From contig NZ_AP036014.1 in the NCBI RefSeq assembly GCF_003402415.2, positions 930,001 through 994,000 on the forward strand: a stretch of DNA of 64,000 bases. The letters run 5' to 3'. Made by a program: the position numbers and the translations under genes. Shown piece by piece: positions 15,945 to 26,635 of this stretch. The DNA comes from Cupidesulfovibrio sp000226255. Lineage in GTDB: Bacteria > Desulfobacterota > Desulfovibrionia > Desulfovibrionales > Desulfovibrionaceae. How positions within the stretch are numbered: position 1 is the first letter of the stretch; each line of letters opens with the position of its first letter. The notes under the pieces were generated by a model. The model saw only the letters and a list, made by a program, of their open reading frames with translations. It had not been told where the DNA came from and did not search any database.

Positions 15945-17684
15945 ATGGCAACCAACGACAGCAACGTCGTCGTCGACCACGGGCACTCGCGCCTGTCCGA
16001 CCTGTGGACCAAGGAAGACTACTGGGCCATCTGGCTCGGCTTCGTCATCATCATCGCGGGCATCTGCATCTACCTGCTGAATCCCCCGGCGGAATACGGC
16101 GAAAAGATCGCCAAGGCCAACGCCGTCATGGCCGCCGAGGCGCAGCGCGCCCCGTTCAAGACCCTGGCCTACTACAAGGCCCAGGACGACAAGGCCAAGG
16201 TCAAGGCCATGGACAGCCCCACGGGCAAGGCCATTTCCGCCTTCCTGAAGACTCCGGGCGGCTGGACCGACAACCCCCTTGATTCCTTCTACGTGAGCAA
16301 GTCCGCCGCGGACGCCAAGGCCGCCGCCAATGCCGAGAAGGCCGTGGAAGCCAAGACCAAGGCCGATGCCGCCCTGGCCGCCGCCGTGGCCGCCGAAACG
16401 GCCGCCGCAGACGCCGCCTTCGCCGATGCCAGCCTGAACGACGGGGCCAAGGCCAAGATCGCCGAATGGCGCGCCGCTGCCGCCAAGGCCAAGTCGGCCG
16501 CCGACAAGGCCAAGTCCAAGCCCATGAACCTGCTGACCAGCCTGCCGCTGCTCATGGTGGGCATGGGCCTGTTCTTCGCCATCGGCATGAAGTTCATGGG
16601 CAAGTCGGTGCCCGGCTTCCTGACGGGCTTCATCGCCGTGTTCGCGGTGGCGTGCCTGGCCACCATGATGGGCCATCAGTCCACCATGAAGTACTGGGGC
16701 ATCGGCACCGAGGCCTGGGCCATCATCATCGGCATGCTCATCGCCAACACCGTGGGCACGCCCAAGTGGATCAAGCCGGCCCTGGAAGTGGAATACTTCA
16801 TCAAGACCGGCCTCGTGCTGCTGGGCGCCGAGGTGCTGTTCGACAAGATCATCGCCATCGGCATTCCCGGCATCTTCGTGGCCTGGGTGGTCACCCCCAT
16901 CGTGCTCATCTGCACCTTCATCTTCGGCCAGCGCATCCTGAAGATGGAATCCAAGACCCTGAACGTGGTCATCTCGGCCGACATGTCGGTGTGCGGCACC
17001 TCTGCCGCCATCGCCACCGCCGCTGCGTGCCGGGCCAAGAAAGAGGAGCTGACCCTCTCCATCGGCCTGTCGCTGGTGTTCACCGCCATCATGATGATCG
17101 CCATGCCCGCCTTCATCAAGGCCGTGGACATGCCCCAGATTCTCGGCGGCGCCTGGATGGGCGGCACCATCGACGCCACCGGCGCGGTGGCCGCTGCCGG
17201 TGCGTTCCTGGGTGAAAAGGCCCTGTACGTGGCCGCCACCATCAAGATGATCCAGAACGTGCTGATCGGCGTCACCGCCTTCGGCGTGGCCGTGTACTGG
17301 TGCACCCGCGTGGAATGCCGCGAAGGGCATTCGGTGGGCGTGGGCGAGATCTGGCACCGCTTCCCCAAGTTCGTGCTGGGCTTCCTGGCCGCGTCCATCG
17401 TCTTCTCGCTGATCAGCGGCAACCTTGGCCCGGACATGGGCAAGGCCCTGCTTGACCAGGGCGTGCTGAAGGGCCTTACCGCCTCGGCGCGCGGCTGGTT
17501 CTTCTGCCTTGCCTTCACCGCCATCGGTCTGGCCACCAACTTCCGCGAACTGGCCCACTACTTCAAGGGCGGCAAGCCGCTCATCCTGTACGTGTGCGGC
17601 CAGAGCTTCAACCTGGTGCTCACCCTGGCCATGGCCTACGTCATGTTCTATATCGTGTTCCCCGAGATAACCGCAAAGATCTAG
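15945..17684 (+). CDS. YeiH/UPF0324-type putative sulfate exporter with Ala/Lys-rich insert
   Basis: 579 residues, far longer than the usual ~330-350 of the family. One membrane helix lies near the N-terminus (about 28-46). Then comes a soluble insert of about 145 residues (48-193) whose second half is an Ala/Lys-rich helix or coiled coil. A multi-helix YeiH-like core follows (IGTEAWAIIIGMLIANTVG, KTGLVLLGAEVLFDKI, SADMSVCGTSAAIATAAA, GNLGPDMGKALLDQG). The family is predicted to move sulfate or other sulfur anions; the substrate is not proven. An AAGGAGGAG site precedes ATG 15945. The upstream palindrome and sigma54-like promoter, and the downstream kinase/activator genes, suggest the cluster controls it. 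Confidence 0.8.
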   Translation: MATNDSNVVVDHGHSRLSDLWTKEDYWAIWLGFVIIIAGICIYLLNPPAEYGEKIAKANAVMAAEAQRAPFKTLAYYKAQDDKAKVKAMDSPTGKAISAFLKTPGGWTDNPLDSFYVSKSAADAKAAANAEKAVEAKTKADAALAAAVAAETAAADAAFADASLNDGAKAKIAEWRAAAAKAKSAADKAKSKPMNLLTSLPLLMVGMGLFFAIGMKFMGKSVPGFLTGFIAVFAVACLATMMGHQSTMKYWGIGTEAWAIIIGMLIANTVGTPKWIKPALEVEYFIKTGLVLLGAEVLFDKIIAIGIPGIFVAWVVTPIVLICTFIFGQRILKMESKTLNVVISADMSVCGTSAAIATAAACRAKKEELTLSIGLSLVFTAIMMIAMPAFIKAVDMPQILGGAWMGGTIDATGAVAAAGAFLGEKALYVAATIKMIQNVLIGVTAFGVAVYWCTRVECREGHSVGVGEIWHRFPKFVLGFLAASIVFSLISGNLGPDMGKALLDQGVLKGLTASARGWFFCLAFTAIGLATNFRELAHYFKGGKPLILYVCGQSFNLVLTLAMAYVMFYIVFPEITAKI

Positions 17685-17693
17685 GGGACATAC

Positions 17694-17733
17694 GGGAGCC
17701 CGCCTCATTCCGCGGGGGCGGGCTCCCCCTTCC
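17694..17733 (+). terminator. Hairpin between exporter and small membrane protein
   Basis: GGGAGCCCGCC / GGCGGGCTCCC, an 11-bp perfect stem (17694-17727) followed by CCCTTCC. It lies 9 nt after the exporter stop and just before the ribosome site of the next gene. It could partly terminate or protect the exporter mRNA. Confidence 0.6.
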
Positions 17734-17743
17734 GGGAGTTTTC

Positions 17744-18082
17744 ATGCGACACACGTTGCGTCATACCTTCATCGGGCGGCTTGCCGCCCTTGGCGTTTCC
17801 GTGGCGGTGCTGTGGGCGCTGTTCTTCGTTGCGGGGCCGCGCGTCGTGGCGCACCTGCCCGCGCTGCAACACTACGGGGCGGTGCAGGACATCTACGGCA
17901 TCCGCAGCGGCCAGCTGTACTACACCGACGTGGAGATGTCGCAGCAGGCGGAGATCAATTCCCGCTCCACCTGGCGGTTCACACCGACGGGTCCTGCGAA
18001 GGGCGGGGATCCTGCCGCCGCCGGGCCGGGCGTGGCCCCGATGGCCGCCGGTCCCGCCGCCGCAGCTGCCGTGGCCCGTTGA
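17744..18082 (+). CDS. Small membrane-anchored protein of unknown function
   Basis: 112 residues from ATG 17744 (GGGAG site upstream). A hydrophobic helix (about 11-31, LAALGVSVAVLWALFFVAG) would leave a C-terminal periplasmic part of about 80 residues (QHYGAVQDIYGIRSGQLYYTDVEMSQQAEINSRSTW when read in pieces) ending in a Pro/Ala-rich tail. Not recognised. It lies between the exporter and the haem-c sensor kinase, so an accessory or input role for that sensor is likely but inferred. Confidence 0.65.
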   Translation: MRHTLRHTFIGRLAALGVSVAVLWALFFVAGPRVVAHLPALQHYGAVQDIYGIRSGQLYYTDVEMSQQAEINSRSTWRFTPTGPAKGGDPAAAGPGVAPMAAGPAAAAAVAR

Positions 18083-18192
18083 TGGCCGGGTGCGGAGCGC
18101 ATTCGCGTGCTCCGCTCCGGGGCACAGGCTGTCCCGCGTGACCGTGGTGACCGGCGTGTCCCGCGTGACCCGCGTGCCCGGTTCGGGGTTCC

Positions 18193-18221
18193 TTGACGGG
18201 GACCATTGCGGCGACTAGGCT
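18193..18221 (+). promoter_or_regulatory. Sigma70 promoter of the haem-c sensor kinase
   Basis: TTGACG (18193-18198), 17-nt spacer, TAGGCT (18216-18221), about 47 nt from the implied start to ATG 18276. Upstream, TGTCCCGCGTGACC occurs twice (about 18130 and 18158), possible regulator half-sites. Confidence 0.5.
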
Positions 18222-18275
18222 GCCTTCATCCCATCTTTCAACGAGGCGGCCGGAGTCTTCGGCCGTTCCCCGCGC

Positions 18276-20959
18276 ATGTACATTCCAAAACCGCACACCC
18301 TGCAACACAAGTTCCTTGCCGGTCTGGCCGTGGCGGTCATCGGCCTGGGCGGGCTGTTCGCCACGGTGCTGTACATGCACCTGCGCACGGTGCTGGAAGA
18401 GGAGGTGCATGCCAAGGCCCGGCTGGTGTTCTCGCAGATAGACGCCATCCAGGGCTTCGTGCGCGAGGCCTTGCGCCCGCGCATGCTGCAAACCCACCCC
18501 GGCGAATTCATCATCGAGGCCATGTCCTCGTCGTACATCTCGCGCCAGGTCATGGACCGCATGGACAGCGACGGCGCGGGCCACATCTACCGCCGCGTGG
18601 CCATGGGCGCGCGCAATCCGGACTTCGAGGCCACCACCCACGAGCGGGGGCTGATCAGCCATTTCCGCCTGCACCCGGAACAGTCGCTGTGGACCGGCTA
18701 CGACACGGTGAACGGCCAGCAGTACTACGTCATAGCCCGGCCGGTGGCCTTTTCAGAACAGTGCATGACCTGCCACGGCGATCCCGCTGACGCTCCCCCG
18801 CAACTGGTGGAGATGTACGGGAACAGGGGGTTTGGCCAGGAACTGGATGCCGTGGTCGGCCTGGACTACGTGGGGGTGCCCGTTTCCGACGCGGTGTCGC
18901 ACCTGCGCCAGTCCATCTCCACCTATTTCGCCTTTCTCATCGTGTGCGCGCTGATCTTTTTTTCTTCCGCCAACGTGGTGTTCCGCGTGCTGGTGGTGCG
19001 CAACCTGCGCCGCCTGACCGGGGTGTTCCGCCGCACCCTCGGGGACGGGGCCGATGGCGCGGACGGAGGCGATGGGCCAGATGGAGAGGGCGGGGGCGAC
19101 AGACCCGCGGCCCTCATTGCGCGGCTGGAGCAAGGCGACGAGATCGAGGAACTGGTGGACGGCATCGAGCAGGTGGCCCACCACCTGGCCGACGCTCGTG
19201 CCCGCCTGCAAAGCTACGCCGACAACCTGCGCCAGATGGTGGACGAGCGCACCGCCGAGCTTTCGCGCGAGGCAGGCGAGCGCCGCGCCGACGTGGACCT
19301 GTTCGTGAAGCTGTTCGAGGACATGCGCGGCCTGCGCACCCGCGACAAGCTGTGGCGCTACGCCCTGCCGCAGATCGCCCGGCGCTTCGGCGCGCGGCGC
19401 ATCGCCTACGTGTGCACCTTTGCCTCGCACAACTTCTACGCCTGGCCGGAGCGCGACCGGCGGCCCGACCTGCCCGAGCCCCTGGCCGACGTGCTGACCG
19501 GCGGGTGCGCCCTGCTGCGCGGGGCCTGCGTCTTCGTTCCGGTGGAAGCGCAGGCGGGCGCGGCGGAAGGGCTGCTGTGCCTGGAATGGGACGACGCCGA
19601 CGACGCGGCGCGCCAGAACCTGGACGTGCTGGCCGCGCTGGGGCGGCAGCTTGGCACCGTGGCCGAAAACCTGTCGGCCCTGGACCGGTTGGTGCGCCAC
19701 ATGGACGTGCTGCAATCGGTGTTCGAGGGCATTCGCGATCCGCTGGCGCTGGTGGATGGCTCTGGTTCGGTGATCATCGCCAACGAGGGTGCGCGGCGTT
19801 TGTCGCTGGAACTTTCCGGCGGCTCCGCGCCCTCCGGCGATCTGCTGGCCGCGCTGCGCGGCGGTGATGGCGGTGGGCCTGACGGCAATCCCGGCGGCGC
19901 TGGTTCCATGGGCGCTTACCCGGTCGGCGGCGAGGTTCGGGCCGTGGCGGGCACGGGGCGCACGGGGGCGGGCATGCCCGGCCCGGCAGTGGGCGCGGAA
20001 TCGCGCGAGGTGGTGCTGCCCGGCGGGCGTTCGTTCATGGTCAACCTGTACCCGCTGGCGCGGGGAGAGGACGAGCCGGGCCGCGCTGCGGTCTACGTGC
20101 GCGAAACCACCCTGGAAAAGCGCATGTTCGCGCAGGTCAGCCAAAGCGAGAAAATGGTCACCGTGGGCAAGCTGGCCGCCGGTCTCGCCCACGAGATCAA
20201 CAACCCCCTGGGGGTCATCCTGTGCTACGCCGAACTGTTGCGCCGCAACACCGGCGATGCCCAGCAGCAGGCGGACCTGGACGTGATATTGCGGCACACC
20301 CGGCAGGCCCAGCGCGTGCTGCGCGACCTGCTGAACTTCGCCCGGCCCAAGGCCGCCGGGAGCGCCCCCGCGGACATCGCCCGGGTGGCCCGGTCGGTGG
20401 CGGAGGTCTTCGGGGTGCAGGCCGCCAAGAAATTCGCCACGGTCACTGCGGAAACGGAGCCGGACCTGCCCCCGGTGACGGCGGGTGAACAGGCGTTGGA
20501 ACAGATTTTCAGCAACCTCGTGCTCAACGCGCTGGACGCGTTGCCCGCATCGGGCGAAGGCAGGGTGCGCATCCGCGTGCGCCGGGGCGAAAACCCCGGC
20601 GAGGTGGTGGCCACCGTGGCCGATTCCGGTAGCGGAGTGCCCGACCACCTGCGCAAGGATGTGTTCGACCCCTTCTTCACCACCAAGGAGATGGGCACCG
20701 GCCTTGGCCTTGCCGTGGTCTACGGCCTGGTGGTGGATGCGGGCGGCAGCGTGACGGCGGGCGACAGCGCCGAGCTTGGCGGGGCGGAATTCACGGTGCG
20801 CCTGCCGGTGGTGGGGGCTGCCTGTCCCACCCCGCCCGCCGGGCCCGTGCCGCTGGCCCCGCCGTTCGGTCCGCAGGCGTCGGACAATGCCCGGACCGCT
20901 TCGGCGCCGGGTTCGCGGACGGGGACCCGAACCGGCACGGACACAGCACCACGGGAGGA

Positions 20960-20963
<4 letters not shown>
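18276..20963 (+). CDS. Membrane sensor histidine kinase with DUF3365-type haem-c domain
   Basis: 895 residues. TM1 (about 13-34) and TM2 (about 219-243) flank a periplasmic sensor ending in CMTCH (163-167), a c-type haem site as in DUF3365/Tll0287-like sensors. After a HAMP-like linker and coiled coil come a GAF-like region (about 345-465), a PAS-like region (about 475-610), a HisKA domain with H639 (GLAHEINNPLG) and a HATPase domain (N-box FSNLVLNALDALP, GTGLGLAVVYGLV). It likely senses redox state or a small ligand at the periplasmic haem. The TGA overlaps the regulator start (ATGA), so the pair is coupled. Two Gly/Ala-rich low-complexity inserts are present (about 255-280, 525-560). Confidence 0.88.
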
Positions 20964-22510
<1,547 letters not shown>

Positions 22511-22879
22511 GGCTGTGTCTGAATTGTCTTTTCGCCCGTTGGCTGACCGACCCGAAGGGCGCGGAGCGTGCCCGTTAGGCGAGCTTGCGAGCCTTGCCCC
22601 AGCCGTAGGCGAGTCTGCGAGCCGTACGGATGGGGACAGCAGCGATACGGGCATCGTGCACAACGCGGTCAAACTTCGCCTGCCATAGCTCTGCTGTCCT
22701 CATCCGTAAGGCTCGCAAGCTCACCAAACAGCTAAGGCTCGGTCGAATACGATAAGAGCGCGCTTTGCGGTCGCTATCCGTAAGACTCGCGCTACGCGCT
22801 CGCCTAACGGCTACCGCACTCCCTCATGGCAGGCTCGTTTTCCTTGCCAACGAACGAAAATCCTCATTCAGAAACAGCC
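22511..22879. repeat. Large dispersed inverted-repeat element (~370 bp)
   Basis: Starts one base after the regulator stop. The ends are terminal inverted repeats of about 33 nt (GGCTGTGTCTGAAT...TTTTCGCCCGTTGGC against a right end that reads GGCTGTTTCTGAAT...TTTTCGTTCGTTGGC in reverse). Inside are further nested pairs: GCTTGCGAGCCTT (22583) with its exact complement near 22706, and ACGGATGGGGACAGCAG with a one-mismatch partner. The right third (about 22735-22870) is clearly similar to 48219-48340. No coding potential for a transposase. It fills the gap before the reverse-strand EamA gene. Confidence 0.8.
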
Positions 22880-22897
22880 ATTGGCGGGGCGTGAACC

Positions 22898-23800
22898 TCA
22901 CTCCCGCGTGGCCACCAGAATGCCGCCAAGGATCAGCGCGCCGCTCACGAAGTGGGCGGGCGTCACCGGTTCGCCCAGCAGCACCAGCGCCTCCAGCCCG
23001 CTGAACGCGGGCAGCGAATAATAGATCAGCGCCGAACGGCTGGGGCCAATGGCCGCGATGGCCAGGTTCCAGCAGCGGTAGGCGACGAGCGACGCCCCCA
23101 GGCCGATGTACACAACCCCGATCACGGCCTGGGGGGTGAACACGGGCACCGCCCCGGTGGAAAGCTCCCACGCCAGCATGGGCACGATGCACAGCAGCCC
23201 CGGAATGAAGGTGGCCATGAGAAACGTGGTCTGCCCCACGCCCGCCGGGCGCTTGCGCACCAGCACCGAATACCCCGCGAACAGCATGGAGGCGGCCACC
23301 ATCCACAGGTCGCCGCTGGTGAAGGTGAGCGTGGCCAGCCGGGCCAGGTCGCCCCGCGTCACCAGCACCACGATGCCGCAAACCGCCGTGGCCAGCCCGG
23401 CCAGGCGGCGGGCGGTCACGGCCTCGCCCAGGAACAGCCGCGAGAACAGGATGATGAAGATGGGCGATGAGGTGGCGATGAGCGCCATGTTCAGCGCGGC
23501 GGTGGTGCGTCCGGCCACGTAGATGAACGTGTTGAACACCGAGACGCCCACGAAGCCGGTGACCACGAAGTAGGGCAGATGGGCGCGCACGGCGGGCCAT
23601 TCGCGCCGCAGCGGACCGATGCCGAAGGGCAGCAGCGCGCAGGTGGCCACCAGCCACCGGGCGAACGAGACGGATACCGGCGGCATGCTGTCGGCCAGCG
23701 CGCGCGCCACGATGAAGTTGCCGGACCAGATGACGGTGGCCGCCAGCGCCAGCAGGACGCCGCGCGTGGCACCGCCCCCGGTGCAGGGGGATGCGTGCAT
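22898..23800 (-). CDS. EamA/DMT-family membrane transporter
   Basis: 300 residues with about ten hydrophobic segments, the size and layout of the drug/metabolite transporter superfamily. Two EamA repeats are seen: the first with WSGNFIVARALADSMPPVSVSFARW and LFSRLFLGEAVTARRLAG, the second with ASMLFAGYSVLVRK and LEALVLLGEPVTPAHFVSGALILGGIL. These are typical exporters of metabolites or amino acids; the substrate cannot be told. It stands alone, convergent with the regulator gene and divergent from moeA. Confidence 0.88.
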   Translation of the reverse strand: MHASPCTGGGATRGVLLALAATVIWSGNFIVARALADSMPPVSVSFARWLVATCALLPFGIGPLRREWPAVRAHLPYFVVTGFVGVSVFNTFIYVAGRTTAALNMALIATSSPIFIILFSRLFLGEAVTARRLAGLATAVCGIVVLVTRGDLARLATLTFTSGDLWMVAASMLFAGYSVLVRKRPAGVGQTTFLMATFIPGLLCIVPMLAWELSTGAVPVFTPQAVIGVVYIGLGASLVAYRCWNLAIAAIGPSRSALIYYSLPAFSGLEALVLLGEPVTPAHFVSGALILGGILVATRE

Positions 23801-24050
23801 GAGTGTGTGCTCCGGAAATGGGGAGCATCCTGCCTACGCCGGGGGCGTGGGGGTGTCAAGCGCGCGCGGGCTGAAGGCTGGTTGACCGGCGGCGAACAGA
23901 TTGCGGACTGGCGGCGTGGGGCGCAGCACTTGAGGCGGCAGCGTCTCCGCACGGATTCTTAACGCAGCGCGCCCCCGTCGGCGGGAACGACGGGGGCGCA
24001 GGCGGGAGGGATGCGTTGCGTCTTGGGAAGCACACCGCGCGAGGCGGTGT

Positions 24051-24069
24051 TACGATTTGATAAATCGTA
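24051..24069. promoter_or_regulatory. Palindromic operator overlapping the moeA promoter
   Basis: TACGATTT-N3-AAATCGTA, perfect 8-bp arms in AT-rich sequence, overlapping the candidate -35 of the promoter at 24057. Position suggests repression. A molybdate/tungstate-responsive regulator (ModE or the TunR family known from Desulfovibrio) is a reasonable guess because the next gene makes molybdenum cofactor, but the exact TunR consensus was not available to me. Confidence 0.45.
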
Positions 24070-24086
24070 TACGGCATGTGTATCCT
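24057..24086 (+). promoter_or_regulatory. Candidate sigma70 promoter for moeA
   Basis: TTGATA (24057-24062), 18-nt spacer, TATCCT (24081-24086). The implied leader is about 170 nt and contains a CACCGC-N5-GCGGTG stem near 24190-24210. The leader has no clear gene; it may be structured RNA. Confidence 0.4.
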
Positions 24087-24265
24087 TTCATGAAAAACGT
24101 GTCAATGGTCCGGGCCACATTCTTGGGCTGGCTGGTTCCCTTGCCCGCAGCGACCGGGAGGGGTAGGAGAAGTGTTCGCGCCGGGCTTGCGCCACCGCAG
24201 GGGGCGGTGCGGCCATGCGGCTCACTCCGCGCGCTGCCTCGCGCGTGACAGGAAAAGGAACACCC

Positions 24266-25549
24266 GTGACCATGACCGGATTTTTCAACGTCCTTTCGGT
24301 GGAGGCGTTCACCGAACTGTTGCGCGCCTTCCCTCCGCTGGGGCCGGAAACCGTGGACCTGCACCGTGCCGACGGCCGGGTGCTGGCCGCGGACGTCATC
24401 GCCCCCGAAGACCTGCCCCTTACCGACCGCGCGGGCATGGACGGCTACGCCGTGCGCGCCGCCGACCTGTTCGGGGCCACGGAAACCAACCCCGCCTACC
24501 TCGAGTGCGACGGCCGTGTGGACATCGAGCACCCGGCCACCTTCGCTGTTGCGCCTGGCCGCTGCGCCGCCATCGTCACCGGCGGGGTCATGCCCGAAGG
24601 GACGGACGCGGTGATCATGGTGGAACACACCCAGGACCTGGGTGCCGGCACCATCGAGATGCGCCGCGCCGTGGCCCCTGGCGAGAACGTGATGCTGCGC
24701 GGCGAAGACGCGGTGGCGGGCACACCCGCGCTCGCGGCTGGGGCACGTCTGCGCCCGCAGGAAGTGGGCATGCTGGCCGCCGTGGGCGCCACGGAGGTGC
24801 GCGTGCACCGTGCGCCGCGCGTGGTGGTCATCTCCACCGGCGACGAACTGGTGGCCCCGCAGGTCACGCCCCGGCCCGGCCAGGTGCGCGACGTGAACAG
24901 CCACACCCTGGCCGCGCTGGTGCGCCGGGCCGGATGCGAGGCGCGCTGCCTGGGCATCGTGCCCGACCATCTGGACGCGCTGGAGGCGGCCCTGCGCGAG
25001 GCGCTGTGGGGAAATGGGGGGGGCGACGTGGTGCTGTTGTCCGGCGGCAGTTCCGTGGGCGTGCGCGACCTGACCGTGGCCGCCCTGTCGCGCATCGAAG
25101 GTGCGGAACTGCTGGCCCACGGGGTTGCCATCAGCCCCGGCAAACCGACCATCCTTGCCCGTGTGCGGGAGGATGGCGGCTGCCGCGCGGTGTGGGGCCT
25201 GCCGGGGCAGGTAACCTCGGCCCAGGTGGTCATGTTCGTGCTGGGAATGCCCTTTCTGCGGCATCTTTCCGGCCGGGCGGACGCCTTCGACCGTTCGCTG
25301 TGGCCCGCGCGCCGGGTGCGCCTGGCGCGCAACGTGGCTTCGCGGCAGGGGCGCGAGGACTGGGTGCGGGTGCGCATCGAGCCTGCCGACCGCACTGGGC
25401 CGGGGGACGGGGGGCCGCCGCTGGCCGTGCCGCTGCTGGGCAAGTCGGGCCTGCTGCGCACCCTTACCGGGGCGGACGCGGTGGTGCGCATACCCGCGCG
25501 GGCCGAGGGGCTTGTCGCGGGCAGCGAACACGACGCCTATCTCATCTGA
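24266..25549 (+). CDS. moeA: Molybdopterin molybdenumtransferase
   Basis: 427 residues, normal for MoeA, which inserts molybdate into adenylated molybdopterin. Signatures: DLPLTDRAGMDGYAVRA near the start, GGVMPEGTDAVIMVE, GENVMLRGED, then the MogA-like domain (VVISTGDELVAP, VRDVNSHTLAALV, LLSGGSSVGVRDLT, GVAISPGKPTILA, WGLPGQVTSAQV) and the C-terminal beta domain. I prefer GTG 24266, 5 nt after AAGGAA; ATG 24272 is 6 nt further on and the frame extends to 24215. The gene has its own upstream palindrome/promoter and a hairpin directly after the stop. Confidence 0.92.
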   Translation: MTMTGFFNVLSVEAFTELLRAFPPLGPETVDLHRADGRVLAADVIAPEDLPLTDRAGMDGYAVRAADLFGATETNPAYLECDGRVDIEHPATFAVAPGRCAAIVTGGVMPEGTDAVIMVEHTQDLGAGTIEMRRAVAPGENVMLRGEDAVAGTPALAAGARLRPQEVGMLAAVGATEVRVHRAPRVVVISTGDELVAPQVTPRPGQVRDVNSHTLAALVRRAGCEARCLGIVPDHLDALEAALREALWGNGGGDVVLLSGGSSVGVRDLTVAALSRIEGAELLAHGVAISPGKPTILARVREDGGCRAVWGLPGQVTSAQVVMFVLGMPFLRHLSGRADAFDRSLWPARRVRLARNVASRQGREDWVRVRIEPADRTGPGDGGPPLAVPLLGKSGLLRTLTGADAVVRIPARAEGLVAGSEHDAYLI

Positions 25550-25552
25550 TCC

Positions 25553-25619
25553 AACGCGGCCTTTTCGTTTCCGGCGGCGTCAGGGGCGCATCCTTGCCGG
25601 AAACGAAAATTTCCGCGTT
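25553..25619. repeat. Inverted repeat directly after moeA
   Basis: Outer AACGCGG/CCGCGTT and inner TTTTCGTTTCCGGC/GCCGGAAACGAAAA (14-bp perfect) arms form one long hairpin 3 nt after the moeA stop. The AACGAAAAT end resembles the family end motif. It probably acts as the moeA terminator and may be a minimal member of the dispersed family. Confidence 0.7.
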
Positions 25620-25651
25620 GGCGGCTACACCTTGATACGGAACACCGAACC

Positions 25652-26506
25652 ATGCGCATTCTCTTTTTCGGCGACATCGTGGGCAAGCCGGGCAGGCAGG
25701 CCCTGAAGGAACTGCTGCCCGCCCTGCGGCGCGAGCACGCGCCCGACGTGGTCATCGCCAATGGCGAAAACGCCTCGGGCGGCATCGGCCTGACGGCCGA
25801 GACCCTGCGCGAGCTTTTGGGCATGGGCATCGACGTCCTGACCACCGGCAACCACGTCTGGAAGCACCGCGACCTGTACGGCCCGCTGGACAAGGAGCCG
25901 CGCCTGCTGCGCCCCGCCAACTACCCGGCGGGCGCGCCGGGGCGCGGCCTTGGCGTGTACGACCTGCCGGGCGGCCATCGCCTTGCCGTGCTGAACCTGT
26001 GCGGCACCACCTACATGGACCCGCTGGACTGCCCCTTCCGCACGGCGGAAGCCCTGCTGGCGCAACTGGAGGCGGAAGAGGGGCAGCCCGTCGTCCGTCT
26101 GGTGGATTTCCACGCCGAGGCCACCAGCGAAAAGAAGGCGTTGGGATGGTTTCTGGATGGCCGGGTCAGTGCGGTCATCGGCACGCACACCCATGTGCAG
26201 ACCGCCGACGCCATGCTGCTGCCCGGCGGCACCGCCTATCTCACCGACGCGGGCATGTGCGGGGTGGAGGCCTCGGTGCTGGGCATGGACCACAAGGTCA
26301 TCGTGGACCGCTTTCTGACCAAGCTGCCGCAGCGCTTTCGCCCGGCCACGGGGCGCGGTTCGCTGAACGGGGTGCTGCTGGACGTGGAAGATGCCACCGG
26401 CAAGGCGCGCTCCATCCGCGCGCTGCGCGTGGCCTGCCCGGCGGCGGAACAGCCCGGCGCGGAGGGCGGGGAGCCCGCCGGGGCGGGCCAGACCCTGCCC
26501 GACTGA
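25652..26506 (+). CDS. YmdB-like metallophosphoesterase (TIGR00282 family)
   Basis: 284 residues. Metal-binding motifs of the calcineurin-like superfamily are in order: FFGDIVGKPGR, NGENASGGIG, TTGNHVWKH, LVDFHAEATSEK and IGTHTHVQTAD, then YLTDAGMCG. The family includes YmdB, which cleaves 2',3'-cAMP and affects RNA turnover in Bacillus. A C-terminal Glu/Gly/Ala/Pro-rich tail is extra. It is 102 nt from moeA across a hairpin and 129 nt before tyrS. Confidence 0.9.
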   Translation: MRILFFGDIVGKPGRQALKELLPALRREHAPDVVIANGENASGGIGLTAETLRELLGMGIDVLTTGNHVWKHRDLYGPLDKEPRLLRPANYPAGAPGRGLGVYDLPGGHRLAVLNLCGTTYMDPLDCPFRTAEALLAQLEAEEGQPVVRLVDFHAEATSEKKALGWFLDGRVSAVIGTHTHVQTADAMLLPGGTAYLTDAGMCGVEASVLGMDHKVIVDRFLTKLPQRFRPATGRGSLNGVLLDVEDATGKARSIRALRVACPAAEQPGAEGGEPAGAGQTLPD

Positions 26507-26635
26507 ACCCGTGGCCGCCGTGGTGGCACGGCGCGGGACCCGCGCTGCCCATGCGGGCTGGCGGCCCCAATCGGGTTGACACCACCCGCCATCTCTGGAA
26601 GACCGTCCCGATACCATGCAGAGGGGTTGCAGACC

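Noticed and set aside
22511..22897. Insertion sequence at the 22.5 kb element
   Set aside because: It has terminal inverted repeats but no transposase frame and no clear target duplication; kept only as a non-autonomous repeat.
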